From NCBI GenBank assembly GCA_035369485.1, contig DAOSMC010000002.1, forward strand, positions 1-44,197: a stretch of 44,197 nucleotides of DNA, given 5' to 3'. The notes under the pieces are model-generated. The model did no database searches. It was not told where the DNA came from and worked only from the letters and a program-made list of their open reading frames with translations. Shown piece after piece: positions 31,803-38,712 of the stretch. Origin of the DNA: JAQVHD01 sp035369485. GTDB taxonomy: Bacteria > Patescibacteriota > Minisyncoccia > UBA6257 > JAAZHW01. Position 1 is the stretch's first letter. Each line of letters starts with the position of its first letter. Made by a program: the position numbers and the translations under genes.

Positions 31803-33300
31803 GAACTGGTTACAAAAAATAATTTCTCTTCCGCCGCCACATCAATTTTTGCTTATTACTATTATTTTTATTGGAGGAATTTTTTTCTCTTCTTTTTTAA
31901 ATTTTCAAATAGCTATTTTTATTGGATTGTTTATTTTTTTGATCAGTGCGATTTTGGGATTAAGCGCTATTTTAATGCAAAAACGAGCTATTTTTTTTAT
32001 TTACCCTCTTGTTTTCCTGCTAGGATTTTTCTATCTGCAGTTTTATAATTTTTATCAAGAAAATCATTCAAGCAATTATTTGAATGGGACAGAACAATCT
32101 CAAGTTTCGGCCATTATTAGCGATTTGCCAATTTATAATAATAATGTTAGTTTTCAAGTTCAATTATTAGCGCCTTTTCAAGGCAAGGCCTTAATTAAAA
32201 CACGATCTTATACTACAGATTTTCATTATGGTGATAAAATTTTAATTTCTGGAAAATTTGAACAGCCTCAAGCTTATGAAGATTTTGATTATCGCGCTTA
32301 TTTAGCTAAAGATAATGTTTACTCTGTTATTTATTATCCAGAAATCAAAATTTTAGCGCATCATCAGGGGTCTTGGTTAAAAGAAAATTTGTATCGTTTA
32401 AAGTTAAGCTTTCAAAAACAAATCGATAAAATTTTTTCGGAGCCGGAAAGTGGATTTCTGGCTGGCTTATTATTGGGTGAAAAGAGAACAATGGATAAAG
32501 ATTTACAATTGGCTCTTCAAAGAAGCGGCACCACTCACTTAATTGCTTTGTCCGGTTATAATATCACAATTATTATTCAGGCTGTTTCTTTTCTTTTAAT
32601 TGCTTTGGGATTAGCGCGACCTCAAACTTTTTGGGCGGTGGTTATTTTTCTTATTATGTTTATTATGCTTACGGGCGCTTCACCGTCAGTAGTACGAGCG
32701 GGCATTATGGGCATGATTCTTTTGTTGAGTAATAAATTAGGAAAACGTTATGAGGCGCGAAATGCTTTATTTTGCGCAGCGCTTCTGATGATTATTTTAA
32801 ATCCCAAAATTATCCGTTTTGATTTTGGTTTTCAATTATCGTTTGCCGCTACCTTGGGCTTAATTTATCTAATGCCATTTTTCGGTCGTTTATTTAAAGT
32901 CGATCAAGCCTCTTTTTTGGATTGGCGCAAAATTTTAGCAACAACCCTTTCAGCCCAAATAATGGTTTTGCCTGTTTTGGTATTACGATTTGGTTCTTTA
33001 CCTCTTATTTCTCCCTTGGCTAATGTAGCGATTATTATTTTTATTCCAGCAACTATGCTTGTAGGTTTTTTAGCGGTATTTCTTTCTTTTATTAATCTCT
33101 GGTTGGGACATTTAATCGGTTTTCTAGGATATCTTTTGCTTCATTTTGAAATTGCAATGATTAATTTTTTCGGTCATTGGAATTTTGCTGCCTTGAATTT
33201 TGGGGCTTTCCGAGAAATTGTTTTTTGGGCATCTGTGATAATTATTTTTGCCTTTGGAATTTATTTAAAAAAACATGAACTCATTAAACAAGAAATCTAG
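31783..33300 (+). CDS. comEC: ComEC/Rec2 membrane channel, Competence domain only
   Basis: ComEC forms the inner-membrane channel for DNA uptake. I choose the ATG at 31783 (505 aa, MESSLNKNWL), which overlaps yvcK by 20 bases; a longer reading from 31753 would overlap by 50. Several N-terminal membrane helices precede a DUF4131-like OB region (VSAIISDLPIYNN, GDKILISGKFEQPQAYEDFDY) and the Competence domain (LLLGEKRTMDKDLQLALQRSGTTHLIALSGYN, LTGASPSVVRAGIMG, FDFGFQLSFAATLGL). The metallo-beta-lactamase domain that usually ends ComEC is on the next gene. Together they suggest competence for DNA uptake. Confidence 0.9.
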   Translation: MESSLNKNWLQKIISLPPPHQFLLITIIFIGGIFFSSFLNFQIAIFIGLFIFLISAILGLSAILMQKRAIFFIYPLVFLLGFFYLQFYNFYQENHSSNYLNGTEQSQVSAIISDLPIYNNNVSFQVQLLAPFQGKALIKTRSYTTDFHYGDKILISGKFEQPQAYEDFDYRAYLAKDNVYSVIYYPEIKILAHHQGSWLKENLYRLKLSFQKQIDKIFSEPESGFLAGLLLGEKRTMDKDLQLALQRSGTTHLIALSGYNITIIIQAVSFLLIALGLARPQTFWAVVIFLIMFIMLTGASPSVVRAGIMGMILLLSNKLGKRYEARNALFCAALLMIILNPKIIRFDFGFQLSFAATLGLIYLMPFFGRLFKVDQASFLDWRKILATTLSAQIMVLPVLVLRFGSLPLISPLANVAIIIFIPATMLVGFLAVFLSFINLWLGHLIGFLGYLLLHFEIAMINFFGHWNFAALNFGAFREIVFWASVIIIFAFGIYLKKHELIKQEI

Positions 33301-34120
33301 TAAAATTTTAATTATTGCCCTTCTTATTATTTTTTGTTTTGATACTCTTTTGTGGATTGAAATTTTGAAGGAGCCAAAAAATGTAGAGGCAGATTTTTTA
33401 GATGTAGGGCAAGGCGATGCGACGCTTTTAAAATTTCCTTTTTCTGGCCAAATTCTTATTGATGCTGGTGATGGTCAGAAAATCAAAACGGCTCTGTCTC
33501 AAGTCCAGGGTTATTTTAATAAAGATATAGATGTTTGGATTTTAAGCCACGCCAATCTTGATCATTACGGAGGCTTTCTCAAATTATTAGAAACCAACCC
33601 TCCCCGAATTTTTATTTATAATGGTTTTGATAGCGAAGGAGACTCTTTTCAAGCATTAAAGAAATTACTTCACGCAAAAGAAATACCCATTCTTGTTTTA
33701 GCCGCAGGAGATAAAATTAAAATTGGTAATTCGCGATTTGATATTATATGGCCAACTGCTAATTTTTTGAGGAAGGATTTAAATGACACCTCTCTTGTTT
33801 TACGTTTTGTTGATCATAATCACTCTATACTTTTTACAGGCGATGTCTCTGCTAAAATACTTTCTAGCTTAAGCAATATTCAATCAGAAATATTAAAAGT
33901 TTCTCATCATGGGTCAAAAACAGGCATCACTGCTTCAGTGCTTGATATGATTAAACCTCGAATCGCTTTAATTGGCGTTGGATTTAATAATCGTTTTGGA
34001 CATCCTTCGGTTGAAGTGACCAGTTTATTAAAAAAAATCGGCTCTCAAATTTTTAGAACCGATTTAAATGGAACAATAAAAATTCATTTTGATGAAAATC
34101 TTTTTATTGAAACTCAATAA
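33275..34120 (+). CDS. ComEC-type metallo-beta-lactamase domain protein
   Basis: The 281-aa protein begins with one membrane helix (about 9-27), then DFLDVGQGDATLLKFP and LIDAGDGQ. The metal motif SHANLDHYGG and later LRFVDHNHSILFTGD, KVSHHGSKTGI and LIGVGFNNRFGHPS follow. This is the MBL-fold part normally fused at the ComEC C-terminus, proposed to degrade the non-transported DNA strand. The first metal motif (HxxxDH) keeps its key His and Asp. It overlaps comEC by 26 bases, so the pair works as a split ComEC. Its last base touches the convergent corA-like gene. Confidence 0.9.
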   Translation: MNSLNKKSSKILIIALLIIFCFDTLLWIEILKEPKNVEADFLDVGQGDATLLKFPFSGQILIDAGDGQKIKTALSQVQGYFNKDIDVWILSHANLDHYGGFLKLLETNPPRIFIYNGFDSEGDSFQALKKLLHAKEIPILVLAAGDKIKIGNSRFDIIWPTANFLRKDLNDTSLVLRFVDHNHSILFTGDVSAKILSSLSNIQSEILKVSHHGSKTGITASVLDMIKPRIALIGVGFNNRFGHPSVEVTSLLKKIGSQIFRTDLNGTIKIHFDENLFIETQ

Positions 34121-35023
34121 TCAAAGCCATTTTTTAATTTTAAAAACAGCAAGAAAAAGCAAAGCCAAAAGAACCATCAATCCAATGACATACCAGAATC
34201 CATAAGGGGAATTAACGAAGGGCATATATGCCGTGTTCATACTAAATATAGAAGAGATGAGCGTTAGAGGAAAAGTGATAAAGGCCAAAATAGTTAGAAT
34301 TTTCATAATTTCATTCGTTCGACTCTCAAAAAAGGTGTTATTAGTATTTTCGAGCGATTCAATCGTTTCTTTAAGGTTGTCCAGATTCATCCAAAGCTTT
34401 TCATAATCTCCCAGAAGATCATTAAAATAGATTTCTAAATCCTTGCCAAAAAATTGTACACCTCGTTCTTTTAATGATTCTAAAATTGAATGTTGAGGCC
34501 TGGCAATTAATCGTTGATCTAGAATGTCTCTTTTGACAATGGCTATTTGTTCAATCAGTGATTTTGGATTACTTTTGAAAATGGCATCTTCGATTTTTTT
34601 AATCTTTCCGTTGATGTGTGCGAGTTGGCGCAAGGAAAAAGTAAGCCCTTCTTCTAAAATATAGTGAAGCAGATGAGCGGGGGTTTTGTTGAGAAGGTTT
34701 GAAGGGTCATTTTTTATTTTTTCAAAAAGATTGTCAATTAATTTAAAGTTTTGATAACGCACTGAAACAAGGGCATCTTTTGTTAAAAGAAAATCAATTT
34801 CGATAGCTTCAGAAATCTGAGTTTTTTCATTGTAATTAGATAAATAATAGACGATAAACATTAAACCATCATAAACCTCAATTTTAGTGCGAGTTGATGG
34901 ATTTTTTAGTTCAGAAATAATTAAAGGATGCAAATGAAATCTTTTTTGTAAATCCGATAACTCTTCTTCTGTGGGGTTTACTATGTCGAGCCAGCTGATT
35001 TTAGAATGAAGTTCTTTGATCAT
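34121..35023 (-). CDS. CorA-family divalent cation transporter with SMN in place of GMN
   Basis: The 300-aa protein has the CorA plan: a soluble alpha/beta domain, a long stalk helix (about 195-245) and two C-terminal transmembrane helices (about 240-262 and 275-296) with a short basic tail KIKKWL. The pore signature following the first helix is normally GMN; here residues 261-263 are SMN, in SSIFSMNTAYMPF. Gly in GMN shapes the selectivity filter, so transport of Mg or selectivity may be altered. It is convergent with the split ComEC gene with no space between stops, and its promoter implies a leaderless mRNA. Confidence 0.9.
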   Translation of the reverse strand: MIKELHSKISWLDIVNPTEEELSDLQKRFHLHPLIISELKNPSTRTKIEVYDGLMFIVYYLSNYNEKTQISEAIEIDFLLTKDALVSVRYQNFKLIDNLFEKIKNDPSNLLNKTPAHLLHYILEEGLTFSLRQLAHINGKIKKIEDAIFKSNPKSLIEQIAIVKRDILDQRLIARPQHSILESLKERGVQFFGKDLEIYFNDLLGDYEKLWMNLDNLKETIESLENTNNTFFESRTNEIMKILTILAFITFPLTLISSIFSMNTAYMPFVNSPYGFWYVIGLMVLLALLFLAVFKIKKWL

Positions 35024-35032
35024 ATGTATAAT

Positions 35033-35061
35033 ATTATACTACAGGAAATTAAAAAATTAAA
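35033..35061 (-). promoter_or_regulatory. Candidate promoter of the CorA-like gene
   Basis: On the minus strand a weak TTTAAT (35061-35056) lies 17 bp from TATAAT (35038-35033). Nine bases separate the -10 box from the ATG. The same TTTAAT-17-TATAAT pair occurs at 2473-2501. Confidence 0.55.
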
Positions 35062-35146
35062 TTCTTACACGCCTATCGACTAGAGATGAAGCTGTTTGAA
35101 TAATTATAGCGCTGTTAATATTGTTTGGACTTTTTTGATTACATTT

Positions 35147-35199
35147 GAAATGAGAGGCGGCGGAAATTTTCTGAAAGAAAATTTCCGCCGCCCATTTCG
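35147..35199. repeat. Long hairpin with 17-bp perfect inner stem
   Basis: ggcggcggaaattttct (35156-35172), loop GAA, and its complement to 35192 form the core. gaaatg (35147) and catttc (35194-35199) extend the pairing across a small bulge. It lies in the 312-bp divergent space between corA and rpsL, which otherwise holds only promoters. It belongs to the palindrome class at 140, 2401, 26296 and 38531. Confidence 0.88.
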
Positions 35200-35283
35200 T
35201 CGTTTTTTTCTTTTTCTCATTTCGGCGGCACCTATTTTTTTATGGTTCTGACGATATGCTCTATCTAAATTCACCGCTTTTTC

Positions 35284-35312
35284 TTGACATCGGTTTTTTT
35301 ATTTGTTAAAGT
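35284..35312 (+). promoter_or_regulatory. Promoter of rpsL-rpsG
   Basis: A perfect TTGACA (35284-35289) is followed after 17 bp by TAAAGT (35307-35312). The ATG at 35336 leaves a leader of about 17 nt. Confidence 0.65.
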
Positions 35313-35335
35313 ATTTAACATATAAAAATTAACGT

Positions 35336-35746
35336 ATGCCTACAATTAATCAATTAGTGAAAAAAGGAAGAAAGAAGGTTGTCTATAAAAGCAAGGCACC
35401 GGCTTTGTTATGGGGATTTAATTATAAAAAAAATCGACCCGTTAAATATCCCTCTCCGTTTAAACGTGGGGTTTGTTTGAAGGTTTTTACTACAACACCA
35501 AAGAAGCCGAATTCGGCTTTGCGCAAAGTGGCAAGAGTGCGATTGACCAATGGTATTGAAGTTACCGCCTACATTCCGGGTATTGGTCATAATTTGCAAG
35601 AACACTCCGTTGTTTTAGTGCGAGGCGGTCGAGTAAAAGATTTGCCTGGCGTGCGTTATCATATTGTGCGTGGAGTTTTGGATGCGGTGGGTGTAGAAAA
35701 TCGTCGGCAGCAACGTTCTAAATACGGAGCTAAAAAGCCGCAATAA
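35336..35746 (+). CDS. rpsL: 30S ribosomal protein S12
   Basis: uS12 guards decoding accuracy. The 136-aa protein begins PTINQLVKKGR and has the conserved TPKKPNSALRKVARVRLTNG and VKDLPGVRYHIVRG loops, with the lysines at which streptomycin resistance arises in their normal state. The N-terminal insertion (LLWGFNYKKNRPVKYPSPFKRG) is of the longer Gram-positive type. It is first in rpsL-rpsG, with fusA 130 bp after rpsG, the classical str order. Confidence 0.98.
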   Translation: MPTINQLVKKGRKKVVYKSKAPALLWGFNYKKNRPVKYPSPFKRGVCLKVFTTTPKKPNSALRKVARVRLTNGIEVTAYIPGIGHNLQEHSVVLVRGGRVKDLPGVRYHIVRGVLDAVGVENRRQQRSKYGAKKPQ

Positions 35747-35751
35747 AATTT

Positions 35752-36219
35752 ATGCGCAAGAAACATCGTCAAAAAAGAACCATCGAAGAAGATCTAATTT
35801 ATAACCGAGTTGAATGTACCCGATTTATTAATTATCTAATGCAACGCGGCCAAAAAGCAACGGCTGAAAAAAATTTTTATAAAGCGATGGAAATCATTAA
35901 AGAAAAAACCAAAAAAGATCCAATGGAAGTTTTTGATGCTGCCTTGAAAAATGTAGCGCCTATCGTAGAGGTAAAATCTCGTCGAATCGGCGGTGCCAAT
36001 TATCAAATTCCTCAAGAAGTAAAACCAGATCGACAGCTAACCTTGGCTTGCCGTTGGATTATTCAAGCAGTAAGAAGTCGAAGGGGCAAACCATTTTATG
36101 AAAAATTAGCGGAAGAAATTATTGCCGCTAGTAATAATGAAGGAGCAGCTATTAAAAAGAAACAGGATACGCATCGAATTGCCGAAGCTAATCGTGCCTT
36201 TGCTCGATTTTCCTGGTAA
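35752..36219 (+). CDS. rpsG: 30S ribosomal protein S7
   Basis: uS7 organises the 30S head. The 155-aa protein is typical: FINYLMQRGQKATAEKNFYKAM, PMEVFDAALKNVAPIVEVKSRRIGGANYQIPQEV and the C-terminal DTHRIAEANRAFARFSW. It lies 5 nt after rpsL with no Shine-Dalgarno sequence. Confidence 0.98.
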   Translation: MRKKHRQKRTIEEDLIYNRVECTRFINYLMQRGQKATAEKNFYKAMEIIKEKTKKDPMEVFDAALKNVAPIVEVKSRRIGGANYQIPQEVKPDRQLTLACRWIIQAVRSRRGKPFYEKLAEEIIAASNNEGAAIKKKQDTHRIAEANRAFARFSW

Positions 36220-36349
36220 TTATTGGTTTTAACGAGGATAAAAAAATAATCTAGACTTTGTAATTTAAATATTTAGTCGTTCAAATTATTATTTTGAGTG
36301 CTTGTTTGTTTGCGAGCATTCTGATTCTAAGATTTGAATTTTTAATTAT

Positions 36350-38455
36350 ATGCGAGAATATTCAATTGAAAAAACAAGGGATATTGGGATTATTGCTCAC
36401 ATTGACGCCGGAAAAACTACGGTGAGTGAGCGTATTTTATATTATACTGGTATTTCTCATAAAATTGGCGAAGTTCATGAAGGTGAAGCAATCATGGATT
36501 GGATGGAGCAAGAAAGAGAAAGAGGAATAACTATTACTTCAGCGGCTACAACGTGTTTTTGGACTCAAACATACAAAACGCCTGAGGAAAGAGCAAAAAA
36601 AGAATTTCGGATTAATTTAATTGATACGCCAGGGCACATTGATTTTACGGTTGAGGTTCAGCGTTCATTGAGGGTTTTGGATGGAGCGGTTGTGGTTTTT
36701 GATGGCGTAGCAGGAGTAGAGCCGCAATCAGAAACTGTTTGGCATCAAGCTGATAAATTTAAAGTGCCCCGCATTTGTTTTATAAATAAATTAGATCGAA
36801 TGGGCGCAAGCTTTGTTAATTCTTTAGCTTCTATTCGCGAGCGGTTGAATCCGAATGCCATGCCGGTTCAATTAAATATTGGTTTGGAATCTAGTTTTGA
36901 AGGTGTTATTGATTTGCTTCAAATGAAAGCCTTTACGTTTAGCGGAGATAAGGGGGAAATTATTAACGAGATACCCATTCCTCAAAATTTATTAGCCGAA
37001 GCAGAAAAATATCGTCATGAATTAGTAGAAAAAATTGTAGAAACAGACGATGCGCTCACCAATCGTTATTTAGAAGGAGAGGAAATTGGTATTGAGGAAC
37101 TACGAAAAGCACTTCGCAAAGCAACAATTGAAAGTAAAATTGTACCGGTTTTTTGTGGTTCGGCCTTAAGAAATAAAGGAGTTCAATTTTTATTGGATGG
37201 TGTAGTTGATTATTTACCATCGCCAGCTGATTTGCCGCCAGTGAAAGGATTTGATCCTAAAACTGGAACAGAAATTCTTCGTCAGGCAAGCGATGACGAG
37301 CCATTTACTGCTTTGGCCTTTAAAATTGCAACCGATCCTTTTATAGGAAATCTTGCTTATTTCCGTGTTTACTCAGGGACGCTCAAGCGAGGCAGTTATA
37401 TTTTAAATGCAACTAAAAATCAAAAAGAAAGAGCTGGTCGAATTGTCCGGATGCATTCAAATCATCGAGAAGAAGTTGAAGAAGTTTTTGCGGGTGATAT
37501 TGCTGCTCTTGTTGGTTTGAAATCCACCACAACAGGTGATACGCTTTGCGATGAGAGGCATCCTATAATTTTGGAGAAAATTGAATTTCCTGAACCCGTT
37601 ATTTCAATGCGCATTGAACCGAAAACCAAAGCCGATCAAGAAAAAATGAGTTTGGCTTTAAGAAAATTATCTGATGAAGATCCTACTTTTCAGGTTCACT
37701 CTGATCAAGAAACTGGCGAAACTATTATTGCGGGTATGGGAGAATTGCATCTAGATGTTCTAGTGGATCGTTTGCGACGCGAATTTAAAGTAGAAGCTGA
37801 TACTGGAAGACCTCAAGTGGCTTATAAAGAGACTATTAAAAGCACAGCTGAAGCCGAAGGAAAATATATTCGTCAAAGTGGTGGTCGTGGGCAATACGGT
37901 CATGTTTGGTTAAGAGTAGAGCCATTGGAACGAGGTAAAAATTTTGAATTTGTAGATGAAATTCGTAGTGGTGCTATTCCTCAAGAATTTATTCCGGCTG
38001 TTGAAAAGGGAGTCAGAGAAGCAGTTCAGAAAGGTGTTTTGGCAGGTTATCCTTTGCAAGATATTCGCGTTACATTATTTGATGGATCTTTTCATGAAGT
38101 GGATTCGTCGGAGTTTGCTTTTAAGATTGCTGCTTCGATGGCCTTGCAAGAAGCCGTGAAGAAAGCTAATCCAATTTTGTTAGAACCAATTATGAAGATT
38201 CAGGTAATTGTGCCGGCTAAATTTTTAGGAGAAGTGACGGGCGATTTAAATTCTCGGCGAGCTCGTATAGAGCAAATTAGCGATCGTTTAGATAGCAAAA
38301 TTATTGATGCAAAAGTACCTTTAGCGGAAATGTTTGGTTATGTGACAAATCTACGTTCTTTAACCGAAGGACGTGGCTTTATGACAATGGAGTTTGATCA
38401 CTATGAAGAAGTGCCAAAAAATATTACGGAACAAATTATTGCTGGCCGTAAGTAG
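36350..38455 (+). CDS. fusA: Elongation factor G
   Basis: EF-G drives translocation and ribosome recycling. The 701 aa show the GTP-binding motifs AHIDAGKTT, DTPGHIDF and NKLDRMG, the switch region RERGITITSAATT, domain II, and domains III-V with GGRGQYGHVW and the tip residues of domain IV. The 130-bp spacer from rpsG has no clear promoter or terminator, so it may be read from the rpsL promoter. A terminator with a competing antiterminator stem follows. Confidence 0.98.
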   Translation: MREYSIEKTRDIGIIAHIDAGKTTVSERILYYTGISHKIGEVHEGEAIMDWMEQERERGITITSAATTCFWTQTYKTPEERAKKEFRINLIDTPGHIDFTVEVQRSLRVLDGAVVVFDGVAGVEPQSETVWHQADKFKVPRICFINKLDRMGASFVNSLASIRERLNPNAMPVQLNIGLESSFEGVIDLLQMKAFTFSGDKGEIINEIPIPQNLLAEAEKYRHELVEKIVETDDALTNRYLEGEEIGIEELRKALRKATIESKIVPVFCGSALRNKGVQFLLDGVVDYLPSPADLPPVKGFDPKTGTEILRQASDDEPFTALAFKIATDPFIGNLAYFRVYSGTLKRGSYILNATKNQKERAGRIVRMHSNHREEVEEVFAGDIAALVGLKSTTTGDTLCDERHPIILEKIEFPEPVISMRIEPKTKADQEKMSLALRKLSDEDPTFQVHSDQETGETIIAGMGELHLDVLVDRLRREFKVEADTGRPQVAYKETIKSTAEAEGKYIRQSGGRGQYGHVWLRVEPLERGKNFEFVDEIRSGAIPQEFIPAVEKGVREAVQKGVLAGYPLQDIRVTLFDGSFHEVDSSEFAFKIAASMALQEAVKKANPILLEPIMKIQVIVPAKFLGEVTGDLNSRRARIEQISDRLDSKIIDAKVPLAEMFGYVTNLRSLTEGRGFMTMEFDHYEEVPKNITEQIIAGRK

Positions 38456-38456
38456 G

Positions 38457-38512
38457 TTTTCTCCAAGATAAATTTTGGGGCCACTTGGAGAAAGCCAAGT
38501 GGCTCGTTTTTT
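38457..38512 (+). terminator. fusA terminator with a mutually exclusive antiterminator stem
   Basis: The terminator stem gccacttgg/ccaagtggc (38480-38488 with 38495-38503) is followed by TCGTTTTTT. An alternative 10-bp stem tttctccaag/cttggagaaa (38458-38467 with 38484-38493) uses the same CTTGG, so the two cannot form together. This is how attenuators look, though it begins 3 nt after the fusA stop. Confidence 0.7.
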
Positions 38513-38530
38513 GAAATAATCAATTGGAAA

Positions 38531-38579
38531 AGAGAGGGGCAGTGAAAAATTTCTTTGAAATTTTTCACTGCCCCTCTCT
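38531..38579. repeat. Long perfect hairpin, 23-bp arms with TTT loop
   Basis: agagaggggcagtgaaaaatttc, TTT and the exact complement. It is the longest uninterrupted stem in the window and has the same G/C-outer, A/T-inner form as the palindromes at 140, 2401, 26296 and 35147. It directly abuts the palindrome at 38581. Confidence 0.9.
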
Positions 38580-38580
38580 C

Positions 38581-38618
38581 CAGCTCATGAGTTAGCTCAT
38601 GAGCTAACTCATGAGCTG
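38581..38618. repeat. 38-bp palindrome built from three CTCATGAG units
   Basis: The segment equals its own reverse complement and contains CTCATGAG-type units centred near 38588, 38600 and 38612. It is upstream of the ileS promoter and could be an operator for a dimeric regulator or a cruciform. A reading frame through it in frame with ileS starts at 38611 but lies before the promoter. Confidence 0.8.
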
Positions 38619-38668
38619 GACATCATTCCTGTCTAAATTAGCAGAACCTTTTATATTAATCGATCATC

Positions 38669-38697
38669 TTGCAAAAACACTCCCAAATTTTTATAAT
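38669..38697 (+). promoter_or_regulatory. Promoter of ileS
   Basis: TTGCAA (38669-38674) and TATAAT (38692-38697) are exactly 17 bp apart. The start site should be near 38704, which rules out the in-frame ATG at 38611 and supports the ATG at 38713 with a leader of about 9 nt. Confidence 0.75.
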
Positions 38698-38712
38698 AAA
38701 AATACCACTTTT

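Noticed and set aside
36220..36349. A separate fusA promoter in the rpsG-fusA spacer
   Set aside because: Only weak TTGTTT and TTCTAAG-like matches were found, with poor hexamers; not strong enough to list.
38611..38712. A 34-residue N-terminal extension of IleRS starting at 38611
   Set aside because: It starts inside the palindrome and contains a consensus promoter (38669-38697); the IleRS homology begins at 38713.
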